NCBI GenBank assembly: GCA_009786535.1
Contig: WQRX01000005.1
Coordinates: 1 to 49,585 of the forward strand
DNA from: Defluviitaleaceae bacterium
GTDB taxonomy: Bacteria > Bacillota > Clostridia > Lachnospirales > WQUN01
DNA length: 49,585 nt
Direction of reading: 5' to 3'
Part shown: piece by piece, positions 26,473 through 34,809 of the stretch
Position numbering within the stretch: position 1 is the first letter of the stretch
How the letters are laid out: every line of letters starts with the position of its first letter
The notes under the pieces: model-generated
Databases searched by the model: none
Told to the model about the DNA's origin: nothing
What the model saw: only the letters and a program-made list of their open reading frames with translations
Made by a program: the position numbers and the translations under genes

Positions 26473-27299
26473 AATAATTTCAACTCCGATACAGGGTGGG
26501 GCTTGCGGTCTTTTTCATCAGGTAAAACCATATAGCCGCCATAACGAAAGGTTAGCCAATTATCATAATCCTTCGGTATAGGGAAAGAATAGCCTTCAAA
26601 ATTAATTTCGGTCAAATCGGTAAGCCACTGCCGCAAATATCCCCTCGTTGCACTTCCGACACGCATGGGAAAGGTTAGCGTTCGCACATATTTGGTGCTT
26701 TTGTTTAGATTGCTCATTTTAACAAATGTATTGAAATTTTTATACAACACATTTTCGGGAATGTCTTGCAGCCATGCATACATCATTTTCTTTAGCCCTT
26801 GCGTCACCATTACGCCTACCTTTGAATAGGTTGCTTTTCTAAACAAAAAACAACAAAAGCTATGCATTGGGCGTAGCCACGGTGTATCGGGCACGCCATC
26901 GTACGGCCATAAATCAAGAAAAATGCCTTGCCCATAGGGTAAATGCTCTTGGTTTAACCGCATAAACTTAGTACCTTTCCTGCGGATTTTACCATGCCCC
27001 CAGCGATAGCCCTTTGTTTTGCGGTAATCTTGAAAATAGAACCGGGTTGTGTCTAAATCGGTTTTTACGACCTTCCTAAATTTTTCGTACTCGGACCGCA
27101 GGAAGCCAAGGTCTATATCATCGTCCCACGGAATAAATCCCCCATGACGCACCGCACCCAATGCCGTTCCCGCGTCAAGGAAGTATTTTATGTTGTTCTT
27201 TTTACATATACGGTCAACTTCGATAAGCATCTCCAAGCCCACCATTTGCACGGCGCGGAGTTCTGAGTCGGTTAGGCGGTACTGCAAAGGACTTTTCAT
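26469..27299 (-). CDS. licD: LicD family transferase
   Basis: A 276-aa LicD protein. The hallmark block is YFLDAGTALGAVRHG (39-53) followed by PWDDDIDLG (57-65), a nucleotidyltransferase-fold metal site. LicD enzymes move phosphocholine (or, in phosphonate loci, a phosphonate) from the CDP form to a sugar of a surface glycan. Here it is coupled on one side to the CMP-phosphonate synthetase and on the other lies one base from the epimerase gene, so a hydroxyethylphosphonate transfer to a galacturonate-containing glycan is the simplest reading. It has no membrane segment, as usual. Confidence 0.88.
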   Translation of the reverse strand: MKSPLQYRLTDSELRAVQMVGLEMLIEVDRICKKNNIKYFLDAGTALGAVRHGGFIPWDDDIDLGFLRSEYEKFRKVVKTDLDTTRFYFQDYRKTKGYRWGHGKIRRKGTKFMRLNQEHLPYGQGIFLDLWPYDGVPDTPWLRPMHSFCCFLFRKATYSKVGVMVTQGLKKMMYAWLQDIPENVLYKNFNTFVKMSNLNKSTKYVRTLTFPMRVGSATRGYLRQWLTDLTEINFEGYSFPIPKDYDNWLTFRYGGYMVLPDEKDRKPHPVSELKLL

Positions 27300-27300
27300 A

Positions 27301-28275
27301 TTAATTCTTTTCCCTCCACCAATTCACAAACTTCTCCAGCCCCGCCCGAAGCGATGTTTCGGGCTTTATTTTTGTATCGCGTATTAATTCATCAATATCT
27401 GCAAAGGTAGCATATACATCGCCCGGTTGCATGGGCAGCAATTCTTTTTTTGCCGCTTTACCCGTAAGTTCTTCCAGTATATTAATAAAATCCATCAGCT
27501 TTTCGGGTTGGTTGTTGCCTATATTATACACTTTATACGGGGGAGTTCCTTCGCTTACCCGTAACGCGCTCGAACATTCCGCCAATGCAATAACACTTTT
27601 TACCACGTCGTCAATATACGTAAAATCACGCTGCATATCGCCATGGTTAAATATTTTAATGGGCTTGTCGTTTAAAATGGCATCCAAAAATAAAAACGGT
27701 GCCATGTCGGGTCGCCCCCACGGACCATAGACGGTAAAAAACCGCATTCCTGTAGTGGGCAAATTAAACAAGTGGCTGTATGTGTGCGCCATTAATTCGT
27801 TTGCTTTTTTTGTAGCGGCGTATAAGCTAACGGGATTGTCTACCCTGTCTTCCACCGAAAAAGGCAGCTTTGTATTTGCACCGTATACCGAACTGGAGGA
27901 AGCATATAACAAATGCTTCACATTAAAATGACGGCAGCATTCCAAGATATTTGTAAACCCCACCAAATTTGACTGCACGTAGGCGTCCGGGTTTTCTAAC
28001 GAATACCTTACCCCTGCTTGCGCAGCAAGGTGGATTACTATGGGGGGGTCATATTCCGTAAAAACGGCATCCAGTGCAGGCTTATCTGCAAGGTCGGCAC
28101 GTATGAAGGTAAATTTTTCGTACCTTTCTAATTCCCGTAACCGCGCTTCCTTGAGCAGTACACTATAATAATCGTTTACATTGTCATACCCGACAACACG
28201 CGCACCGCCCTCTAATAGCTGCGCTGCAACATGAAATCCAATAAACCCCGCTACGCCTGTTACTAAATACACCAT
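27301..28275 (-). CDS. UDP-glucuronate 4-epimerase-like NAD-dependent epimerase
   Basis: A 324-aa extended short-chain dehydrogenase. NAD motif GVAGFIG (7-13); HLAAQAGVRYS; the catalytic SxnYxxxK as SSSSVYG and SLYAATKKANE; and RFFTVYGPWGRPDMA with RDFTYIDDVV, the pattern of UDP-glucuronate 4-epimerases (UDP-GlcA to UDP-GalA). It overlaps the upstream nucleotidyltransferase gene by 13 bases. With the galacturonokinase-like gene two operon steps upstream, it supports galacturonate as a building block. Confidence 0.9.
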   Translation of the reverse strand: MVYLVTGVAGFIGFHVAAQLLEGGARVVGYDNVNDYYSVLLKEARLRELERYEKFTFIRADLADKPALDAVFTEYDPPIVIHLAAQAGVRYSLENPDAYVQSNLVGFTNILECCRHFNVKHLLYASSSSVYGANTKLPFSVEDRVDNPVSLYAATKKANELMAHTYSHLFNLPTTGMRFFTVYGPWGRPDMAPFLFLDAILNDKPIKIFNHGDMQRDFTYIDDVVKSVIALAECSSALRVSEGTPPYKVYNIGNNQPEKLMDFINILEELTGKAAKKELLPMQPGDVYATFADIDELIRDTKIKPETSLRAGLEKFVNWWREKN

Positions 28276-28991
28276 TTCCGCTTCACCTCTTCATAGCTTT
28301 TCAAATCTCCAATATCATATCTGCGCCCGGGCATTTGCATTGCATGTAGGGGCGCGTTTTTGCACAACCAAGCAATAAAACTGCCGGGCGCGTCTGTAGC
28401 GCAGCCATCGGCAATGGCTTGCCCAATACGCCGTGCATCTGCTTGCGTTAAAAAGTAAAATGGCGGCGCAAGCCAATGGGAAGCAGGTGCTTGCGGCTTT
28501 TCCTGCATATCCAAAATACGCTCGCTGTCGTCTATTGTTAAAACGCCGCTTTTTTTGCACCGCTCGATATCATGTTCATAATACCGCATTACGCACGAGG
28601 TTTTCTTTTCCCGGGCGTAGCGGATAAATGCTTCCAGCGAAAAGTCGAGCAAATTATCCCCGGCCAGCACTAATAAATCATCCTTCACTTCCAAGCGCTC
28701 CCATGTAAACTGCAAATCCTTCACCGCACCCAGCCGTGTTTCGTTGGATATTGTACCATTATCCAATACCGTGATGGGATAGGGCACAGCCTGCGCCCAT
28801 TGCGTAAAATGATGCGCGTATTTATGGTTGGAAATAATATAATACTCGTCCACCAAGCCCGTAGCCGCAACGTCGCCAAGCAACCAATCCAATATCGGCT
28901 TACCGCCTACATCTAACAATGGTTTTGGAAAGTTTTCCGTTAGCGGGTATAACCGTGTCGCATACCCCGCCGCCAGTACGATGCATGTCAT
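28263..28991 (-). CDS. Sugar-1-phosphate nucleotidyltransferase
   Basis: A 242-aa enzyme of the RmlA/GalU-type fold. Motifs: LAAGYATRLYPLT with the activating Arg, FPKPLLDVGGKP, and LAGDNLLDF for metal binding; GRRYDIGD near the C-terminus. It activates a sugar 1-phosphate with a nucleoside triphosphate. Given the neighbouring kinase and epimerase, galacturonate 1-phosphate or glucuronate 1-phosphate is a reasonable substrate, but base and sugar cannot be read from sequence alone. It heads the tightly coupled run to phosphonopyruvate decarboxylase. Confidence 0.85.
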   Translation of the reverse strand: MTCIVLAAGYATRLYPLTENFPKPLLDVGGKPILDWLLGDVAATGLVDEYYIISNHKYAHHFTQWAQAVPYPITVLDNGTISNETRLGAVKDLQFTWERLEVKDDLLVLAGDNLLDFSLEAFIRYAREKKTSCVMRYYEHDIERCKKSGVLTIDDSERILDMQEKPQAPASHWLAPPFYFLTQADARRIGQAIADGCATDAPGSFIAWLCKNAPLHAMQMPGRRYDIGDLKSYEEVKRKWCI

Positions 28992-28999
28992 AACGCCGC

Positions 29000-29242
29000 C
29001 TATTCATCCAACCCAAAGGATTTTTGGGGGAAATGTTTAGCCGCTTGCTCAAAAATTTCATCGGCGGTCATGCCCACCCAAAGATTATCACGTCGCCATT
29101 CGGTATAATCAAATTGTTCTTTCTTAACTGTCACCAAAAACAATTCCATTTCAAAGGAAGTGAGGGCTTGGCGGAGGGCTTTCATTCCTACACTCATGAC
29201 AGCCGCTGTTTGAGGGTCTTTATATTTCACTAAATTATTCAT
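29000..29242 (-). CDS. Small partner of the PIN protein, probable antitoxin
   Basis: An 80-aa protein started at ATG 29242, which overlaps the PIN gene stop by 8 bases; an upstream in-frame start is less likely. It has no clear DNA-binding motif that I recognise. The C-terminal half (YTEWRRDNLWVGMTADEIFEQA) resembles small partner proteins encoded after PIN proteins of this type. The order here is toxin first, antitoxin second, the reverse of the 12.8 kb module. Confidence 0.6.
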   Translation of the reverse strand: MNNLVKYKDPQTAAVMSVGMKALRQALTSFEMELFLVTVKKEQFDYTEWRRDNLWVGMTADEIFEQAAKHFPQKSFGLDE

Positions 29243-29687
29243 GATTAATCTCCTCCCATAATTCCATAAATTCAATCGGGTTTAAGAGCTTTATTTTGTC
29301 TGATGTGTAATTTAACAAGCGTTTATCTGTCGAGATAAAATAATCACATTCTGCAAATATGGCACAAGCGAGATGTATAGCGTCCTTTGCCTTCACGCCT
29401 GTCATTATTGCATTCGCAGCCATTGGCGTCAATTCATTAATACAATCCGACCCAACAAATACAGATGAATGTTCGTTAATAAAACTCATCACTGCCTGTA
29501 CTTTCACTATTTCGGAACTTGCATTCACTTCTTCCATAAGAACAAATGATGCAACCAATTTAATTGCCTTTAGCTTTACAAGGGATTGTATAAATAATTT
29601 TGCTTCCGTTTCAAGCTGTATTTTAATTTGCTTTTGCCCATCATATGGTCGACTGTAACAGCAGTTATCAAGATAAACCCTCATCAT
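29235..29687 (-). CDS. PIN-domain protein, probable toxin
   Basis: A PIN-fold nuclease of about 150 aa, starting at ATG 29687 or 29684. The first start overlaps the stop of the kinase gene (ATGATGA). Conserved acidic residues are seen at VYLDNCCYSRPYD, in VMEEVNAS-like LMEEVNASSE, in KAKDAIHLACA and in FISTDKRLL. The opening YLDNCC..RP(Y/F)D is typical of a PIN subgroup found in Bacillota with a small partner downstream. Being translationally coupled to a sugar kinase is unusual and means it is made whenever the glycan operon is expressed. Confidence 0.8.
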   Translation of the reverse strand: MMRVYLDNCCYSRPYDGQKQIKIQLETEAKLFIQSLVKLKAIKLVASFVLMEEVNASSEIVKVQAVMSFINEHSSVFVGSDCINELTPMAANAIMTGVKAKDAIHLACAIFAECDYFISTDKRLLNYTSDKIKLLNPIEFMELWEEINHE

Positions 29688-30862
29688 GCCGAAGCCCCTA
29701 CCCCATCTCCGCTTTGGCAAAAATGTACGGAAAATTTATCCGCCAATGCGGGAAATTCCTTTGCATACGCTTCGGTTACGTTGCGTTCAACTTCCTCTTT
29801 AAAAGCAGGGTCAACCAGCGCCATACAGCACCCGCGAAAGCCCGCACCCGAAAAACGCCCGCCGTAAATCCCATCCGTACCCCGCATAATGCTATAGAGC
29901 TTTGTTAATTCTTCCGAACCTGTTTCGTAATTTACAATGCTGGATTCGCCGCTTTCAAAGGACAGCTTCCCCAAGGCTTCAATGTCGCCGTTGCGCCATG
30001 CCCGGGCGCCCGCTTGCACCCGCGCAAATTCGGTATACCAATGGTCTGCCCGCTTACGCCAAGGTTCGGGCAGCTTGTCCCGATGCTTGTCAAATACGGC
30101 TCGCGGTACACAGCGTAGCCGTGCTTCATCAAATTTGCCGTACTCCATGCCTTCAAACGCCATTAACGCATACGCCGCCGACTTGCATTCATCTACGCGC
30201 ATATTAAATTTAGACCCCGCCAGTGTTCGTTCTATTCCGCTGAAGAATACCGCAATTTCAAAGGGCTTCATATTACCGGGTTGGGGGATAAGTTCATATG
30301 AATCGTCCATTGTATCCAAATATAACAAGTGCCCCTTCTTGGAAAGCACCTCGCAAGACTGGTCTAACTTCCCGCAGGAAACGCCTACATATTCATTCTC
30401 TGCCTCCAGTGCAATGCTTATTATCTCCTGCGATGCAAGGGTAATTCCGTTCACTTTACACAACGCAGAAAGATACGCAATAATCACCGCAGCACTGGAA
30501 GAAAGCCCCCCAATAGGCAAGCTCCCCTCGATTACACCACACAGCCCTACTTGAAGCGAATAGCGCTTACCCAATGCCACCATAGCCCCCCGCAAATAGT
30601 CTGCCCAGTCGTTTTGCTTCACCTTAGGCACACCCGTTACATGAAACTGCGCCCGCTTAGGGAATTGTAACGAAACCAACTCAACCACGCCGTTTTTCTT
30701 CGCCCCATAAGCAATATGTATGCCCATATCTAACGCAAAGCCCGTCACCTTACCGTGCTGGTGGTCGCTATGTGCGCCAATGGGGCATACGCGATACGGG
30801 CAGAAGGCAATGCCCGTAGGCGGGTAGTTGTAGGTAGAAATAAACTTATCTGTACATTGCAT
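29684..30862 (-). CDS. GHMP kinase, galacturonokinase-like
   Basis: A 392-aa sugar kinase. The N-terminal motif CPYRVCPIGAHSDHQHG (21-37) replaces the galactokinase signature GRxNLIGEHTDY and resembles the PYRICPLGAHIDHQ form that I recall for plant galacturonokinase. GSLPIGGLSSSAAV is the GHMP phosphate loop (about 113-126), and GGRFSGAGFRGCC is the third motif. The likely reaction is phosphorylation of D-galacturonate at C1. It would supply the nucleotidyltransferase at 28263 and fits the UDP-glucuronate 4-epimerase. Galactokinase or arabinokinase activity is the alternative. Confidence 0.78.
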   Translation of the reverse strand: MQCTDKFISTYNYPPTGIAFCPYRVCPIGAHSDHQHGKVTGFALDMGIHIAYGAKKNGVVELVSLQFPKRAQFHVTGVPKVKQNDWADYLRGAMVALGKRYSLQVGLCGVIEGSLPIGGLSSSAAVIIAYLSALCKVNGITLASQEIISIALEAENEYVGVSCGKLDQSCEVLSKKGHLLYLDTMDDSYELIPQPGNMKPFEIAVFFSGIERTLAGSKFNMRVDECKSAAYALMAFEGMEYGKFDEARLRCVPRAVFDKHRDKLPEPWRKRADHWYTEFARVQAGARAWRNGDIEALGKLSFESGESSIVNYETGSEELTKLYSIMRGTDGIYGGRFSGAGFRGCCMALVDPAFKEEVERNVTEAYAKEFPALADKFSVHFCQSGDGVGASA

Positions 30863-30874
30863 AGCAGCACATCC

Positions 30875-32101
30875 TTATATAAACCAAAGCGGTATAATTC
30901 GGTGTTTATCCGTAAGGGGCAATAAATCCTTGGCCGGGCAAATAACGCCGCCTTCCCCGATATTAACGCCCTTTAGCGCGTCTAGCATTGCGAAGTTTTT
31001 TATATCCTTGGGTGAAGGTGCAGGATTCAATTTAATTTCGATGGGGTAGAGCGTATTATTTTCGCATAATAATAAATCAATTTCCCGTTTATTGCTATCA
31101 CAGAGGAAATACAAAACCGCTTCTTTACCCGCATTGGTATAACTTTTAACAATCTCCGACATAACATAGCTTTCAAAGAAATGACCGTTCATCGCACCTA
31201 TAGCAAGGGTTTCTGCTGTCATCCATCGGGTAAGGTATGCCGCAAGACCCATATCTAAAAAGTATAGTTTTGGTGTTTTCACAGCTCGCTTAATCGCATT
31301 TGTGCTAAAGGGTTGCAGCAGAAATACAAGCCCGCTGGTCTGTAAAACAGACATCCATCGCTTTGCCGTTGATTCACTAATGCCTACATCCCGCGCTAGG
31401 GATGATAAATTTAACATTTGTCCTGTCATGGCGGCACAAACCGTCATAAATTTTAAGAAATCGCCCTCATCTGCCACTTGGGTAAGGTTGCGTACATCCC
31501 GCTTAATGTATGTTTTTACATAGTCTGCATAAAATTCGTCCCATTGAAAGGTTGGATTTGCCACAAGCTCGGGCAAGCACCCTCTGTGAATGGTATGCCA
31601 TACTTCGGTAACGCCCATAGAAATTTTGCTTTGCTTGCGCTCCAAAAGAAAATCAAGTGTAGGCAAAAAAGGATGGATAAAACTTTCCTCATGCAATTCT
31701 CTAAGGGAAAGCCCAAATAACTCCAATATGCCGGCCCTGCCCGACAAACTCTCGCTTACGTTCTTCATTAACGTAAACCGCTGTGACCCGGTAAGAAAAA
31801 AATCACCCTTACGCTTGCTTTCATCGACATGTATCTTTATATAACTAAATAATTCAGGTGCATATTGCACCTCGTCCACAAAAATGGGCGGCGGAAAAAC
31901 ATCAAAAAAAACCGAGGGCGCGTCAATGGCTCTTCGGCGGGTAGGCAAATCGTCTAACGTTACCTTGGGAATGTTCGGCTTCAAGGTTTCGATAAGCGTA
32001 GTTTTCCCCGTTTGTCGCGCCCCCGTTACCACAACGGCGCCCTTAGCTTTAGCGCGCCGTAGTACAGCATCCTCGATATGTCTTTTAATATACACATGCA
32101 T
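30875..32101 (-). CDS. AAA-type ATPase with DUF4143
   Basis: A protein of about 408 aa with Walker A GARQTGKTT (28-36), Walker B PIFVDEVQ (73-80), sensor FFLTGSQRF, and the winged-helix region plus a C-terminal DUF4143 with a nuclease-like IEIKLN motif (YPIEIKLNPAP). Members are common mobile-type genes in anaerobes; their function is not settled. ATG 32101 follows AAAGGTG closely. It has its own promoter (32160-32132) with a long dyad overlapping the -35, so it is probably separately regulated, and is likely a later insertion into the glycan locus. Confidence 0.88.
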   Translation of the reverse strand: MHVYIKRHIEDAVLRRAKAKGAVVVTGARQTGKTTLIETLKPNIPKVTLDDLPTRRRAIDAPSVFFDVFPPPIFVDEVQYAPELFSYIKIHVDESKRKGDFFLTGSQRFTLMKNVSESLSGRAGILELFGLSLRELHEESFIHPFLPTLDFLLERKQSKISMGVTEVWHTIHRGCLPELVANPTFQWDEFYADYVKTYIKRDVRNLTQVADEGDFLKFMTVCAAMTGQMLNLSSLARDVGISESTAKRWMSVLQTSGLVFLLQPFSTNAIKRAVKTPKLYFLDMGLAAYLTRWMTAETLAIGAMNGHFFESYVMSEIVKSYTNAGKEAVLYFLCDSNKREIDLLLCENNTLYPIEIKLNPAPSPKDIKNFAMLDALKGVNIGEGGVICPAKDLLPLTDKHRIIPLWFI

Positions 32102-32131
32102 CACCTTTATGAAAATCCGACATCCAATGCC

Positions 32132-32160
32132 AGAATATCATAATTATTATCTTTTGACAA
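32132..32160 (-). promoter_or_regulatory. Promoter of the DUF4143 ATPase gene
   Basis: On the - strand: TTGTCA (32160-32155), 17 bases, TATTCT (32137-32132), about 30 bases before the start. The -35 lies inside a dyad operator. Confidence 0.55.
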
Positions 32161-32180
32161 ATTCTTAGAAAATGTCAAAA
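32152..32180. promoter_or_regulatory. 29-bp dyad operator between divergent promoters
   Basis: TTTTGACA (32152-32159) is mirrored by TGTCAAAA (32173-32180); the centre TTCT-T-AGAA is also symmetrical, giving 12 of 14 matching positions per half around one base. It covers the -35 of the ATPase promoter and lies just upstream of a + strand extended -10. Confidence 0.6.
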
Positions 32181-32186
32181 ACCTTA

Positions 32187-32195
32187 TGCTATACT
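32187..32195 (+). promoter_or_regulatory. Extended -10 promoter on the + strand, toward the candidate RNA
   Basis: TGCTATACT fits TGnTATAAT with one change. No good -35 at 17 bases. Transcription would start near 32202, just before the structured region. Confidence 0.4.
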
Positions 32196-32201
32196 CCTCT
32201 C

Positions 32202-32598
32202 AGTCAAGAGGCACATGACCGACTCCCGCACGTTTACCCCGCGGCTATTGCAACGACCCGGCTCTGGCGCAAAACGGACAACGTACTGATTTCCTCAAGG
32301 CTACCCCTTAGGATTAACACTTCACACACTTTACAACCCCACATGCGGCGCAGAATCATCTCGCGAGGCGCTGCATGACTTACCCCGTGTTAATCCAACC
32401 AAAGGGCAACGCTTTTTCGTATCATTACCTGTATGTGGATTTCCTGCCTTAGGGCAAACCCGTACGGCATATGGTGTAGTGAAGTACTGCGAAAAAGCAC
32501 CCCAATGGTAGTAACACCCAAGTAAAACAAGCTTTGTAAACACCATATACACAAATATGCCTTATACGACGGCGGTCGTATTGGGTGTATTTGTGTTG
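32202..32598 (+). ncRNA. Candidate structured non-coding RNA of about 400 nt
   Basis: The one long gene-free stretch of the window; no convincing reading frame is seen in it. It is more GC-rich than its flanks and full of long-range stems: GGATTAACAC 32311-32320 with 32387-32396 (extended by CCCTT/AAGGG); CATGCGGCGC 32342-32351 with 32368-32377; GCTTTTTCGTA 32411-32421 with 32488-32498; CATTAC and GTAGTG inside that; TGCC/GGCA 32445-32456; and a hairpin of about 20 pairs at 32549-32596 around GGCG. The mismatches in four stems are G-U pairs only if the + strand is transcribed. It is convergent with the glycosyltransferase gene. I cannot match it to a known RNA family. Confidence 0.5.
32549..32596 (+). 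terminator. Long hairpin at the end of the structured region
   Basis: ACACAAATA/TATTTGTGT (9 bp) and ATACGAC/GTCGTAT (7 bp) joined by a stretch that pairs with G-U on the + strand; loop GGCG. It lies ten bases from the stop of the convergent glycosyltransferase. No T run follows, so a standard intrinsic terminator is not proven. Confidence 0.45.
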
Positions 32599-32605
32599 GT
32601 TGCAA

Positions 32606-33604
32606 TTACCGCCATGACCCAAATTCATGATGAATTGAAATGGACACATCCTTGTTAAATATCATTTCTTTTTTATGTCTGCTGGGCATAATGTAATACG
32701 GGTATATCGTAAACCCTTCAACCACTTGTAATTGACCGTTTAAACGATATCCCAAATCATAAAAAAATTCTGTTTCGTGCCCCGTATTGGTGGAAGAAAT
32801 ATAAGATAAAATATCCTCTTGGGATTCTATTCGCTCCATTAATTTTTTTATTATGGGATTGTGTTTAATTGCGCCAAATCCCGAGCCTGTATTAATTGCG
32901 CCCGTTACAGTAGTAGCCATAAACCCTTGGTTGTAACGCAGTATGTTTGGGCTTCGTAATAATTCTACATCGGTGTCGAAGTACATACCGCCGTTTTCAT
33001 ATACGGCGAGCAAACGAATATAATTTGCAATTTTTGACCATTTCTTCATTGCATAAGTGGTTTGTAAATATTTGTTTTTGTTAAAATCTACATTTTTTTC
33101 GTTCCAGCATTTAATTGTATAATCAGGCGCGAATACCTGCCATGTTTCCATACATTTTTTTATTGGGTCCGGAAAATCACCGCCCCCAAACCAACAATAA
33201 TGGATTGTTTTTGGGATTGCGTTTGCTTCCATAGAATCTAATCCGTTTAATTTAATATCTAAGTATGAAAACACGTCAATATCATTAAAAACGGGGCTAT
33301 TGTTTAATTGATTTTTTATTGCATCATCATGAAGTGATGTAATTAATATAGCTGTTTTAGTCAAATCAAATGTACTTGCGGCTTTTTCCAAAGAATAGAT
33401 GCTTGCTTTAAAGTTTTTTGCCTCTATTATATTCCCGCACCTGCTTGGGTCATTATCAATTATTCCCATTACTTGTATGTCGGGATAAGAATCTGCTATA
33501 TCGCAACACATTACTTTAAAATAACTCCCGCCACCAAAGCATAACACTTGCTTTCCGCGGGTTTTGTTAATAAACCCATTCATATCACAGGAAATATAAT
33601 TCAT
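32606..33604 (-). CDS. GT32-type glycosyltransferase with N-terminal Rossmann-type domain
   Basis: A 332-aa protein. Residues 16-110 are the recurring module (VLCFGGGSYFKVM, GIIDNDPS, AILITSLHDD). Residues 130-332 are a sugar transferase of the DXD (OCH1/capsular) type: AIPKTIHYCWFGGG, WSKIANYIRLLAVYENGG, and YFDTD with DxD at 210-212. It ends right after the family's HH..GSW motif. It follows the radical SAM gene at 33611 by six bases and is the last gene of the 49.6-32.6 kb run. Confidence 0.84.
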   Translation of the reverse strand: MNYISCDMNGFINKTRGKQVLCFGGGSYFKVMCCDIADSYPDIQVMGIIDNDPSRCGNIIEAKNFKASIYSLEKAASTFDLTKTAILITSLHDDAIKNQLNNSPVFNDIDVFSYLDIKLNGLDSMEANAIPKTIHYCWFGGGDFPDPIKKCMETWQVFAPDYTIKCWNEKNVDFNKNKYLQTTYAMKKWSKIANYIRLLAVYENGGMYFDTDVELLRSPNILRYNQGFMATTVTGAINTGSGFGAIKHNPIIKKLMERIESQEDILSYISSTNTGHETEFFYDLGYRLNGQLQVVEGFTIYPYYIMPSRHKKEMIFNKDVSISIHHEFGSWR

Positions 33605-33610
33605 TTAATA

Positions 33611-34795
33611 TCACTCCATGTATTTTATATAAGGCAGTGCCGTTTTCGTTTGAATGGCGGCGGGAATGGGTTCGTTCGCATTATTTACCCCGGTACAAAA
33701 TTGGCAAGCAGGCATAGCGGAGGTACGTTTAATATAATCCTTTACAACTTCCTTTGTTACTTTATCAGAAAACAAATCCACATAATTGTTTTCATCATGG
33801 GGGAAACCCCGCAACGCATCCCCATGGGCTACAAAGCTGCAATAATATAGTTTCCCATTTAACACTTGCGCACAAAAAGCATCGCAATTGTGGAATGTTT
33901 TTTCACCATCGGTACTACCATCTGTAAATGCCTTGTTTACCGTCCATGACCATATTTTTCTTATATTACACCTTACACCATTATCTGTTAGTTTTTTATA
34001 GGTTTCATCTTTGTTTTTTGCCAGACCGCCGTAATCGGAAATACGAATGGTCATGTTTGCCCGTTTCATTGCGGCAACCACTTCATCATTGGGTACGATG
34101 GTGCCGTTTGTAATAATTTCCAAGGAACCGATTCGCTCATTGTATTGGCTTAATTTATCAATAATTTGGGATAAATTTTTAACCATTAACGGCTCCCCGC
34201 CTATTATGTTTACTATGCGTACGTTATCAATTAATTCAAAGGCTCGGTCTATTGATTGTATAACCGAGGCGGTTTCTACATCTACAGGATTTTCATAATA
34301 TTGAACTAATGCGCAACAATCCTTGCATTTTAATGTACAGCGTTGCGTAACAATAAATTCTAACTTAGTCAGTGTTAAATCATTGCCTGTGCTAATAAAA
34401 AAACCTTTTAACGAACCCGCAATGGTATTTAAATGATGTCGCTCTTCAACCTTGTCTTCAGCAATTTTGCCCATAATGGCTGCGGTGTTTTCTACTGTTA
34501 AGAATGTTTCGGCTTGCACAATTTTGTCAAAGCCTAAGTCATGGAGCTGTTGGGTTATCATTTGCCCGTAAATAAAAGAAGACACAATAACCGTTGCATC
34601 TTTATTGGCTTTATCAGGTGTTACAACGGGCAAACCAAGAAAATCGGCTCCGTTATCCCGACCTTTTATGCTGTCAATAAAACCAATCACATTGTCTTTT
34701 TTAATACCATGTATTGCACCGGATTGCAATACGTAGTATGTCGCTGCACCTATTGTGCCTGCGGGCATAATATAATAGCTCTTTTTATTATCCAT
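33611..34795 (-). CDS. Radical SAM/SPASM-like protein with N-terminal Rossmann-type domain
   Basis: A 394-aa protein. Residues 5-95 are a divergent copy of the module (YYIMPAGTIGAATYY, GFIDSIKG, TVIVSSFIYG). The radical SAM core has C153, C157 and C160 in CTLKCKDCC and GGEPL downstream. C-terminal cysteines (CDAFCAQ, YYCSF, CQFC) suggest an extra Fe-S site. It belongs to a different subgroup from the CQAxCxYC proteins. The substrate is unknown; its place between an FkbM methyltransferase and a GT32 enzyme suggests sugar or glycan modification. Confidence 0.82.
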   Translation of the reverse strand: MDNKKSYYIMPAGTIGAATYYVLQSGAIHGIKKDNVIGFIDSIKGRDNGADFLGLPVVTPDKANKDATVIVSSFIYGQMITQQLHDLGFDKIVQAETFLTVENTAAIMGKIAEDKVEERHHLNTIAGSLKGFFISTGNDLTLTKLEFIVTQRCTLKCKDCCALVQYYENPVDVETASVIQSIDRAFELIDNVRIVNIIGGEPLMVKNLSQIIDKLSQYNERIGSLEIITNGTIVPNDEVVAAMKRANMTIRISDYGGLAKNKDETYKKLTDNGVRCNIRKIWSWTVNKAFTDGSTDGEKTFHNCDAFCAQVLNGKLYYCSFVAHGDALRGFPHDENNYVDLFSDKVTKEVVKDYIKRTSAMPACQFCTGVNNANEPIPAAIQTKTALPYIKYME

Positions 34796-34809
34796 TATCT
34801 GTGTTCTCC

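Noticed and set aside
32172..32378. Small + strand frame in the gene-free region, and - strand frames at 32331-32649
   Set aside because: No ribosome binding site, no recognisable family, and the region is dominated by long inverted repeats; a structured RNA fits better.
32202..32598. Group II intron, tmRNA, RNase P RNA, SRP RNA or T-box
   Set aside because: I looked for the fixed motifs of these on both strands (for example domain V, the T-arm, the P4 core and the T-box sequence) and did not see them.
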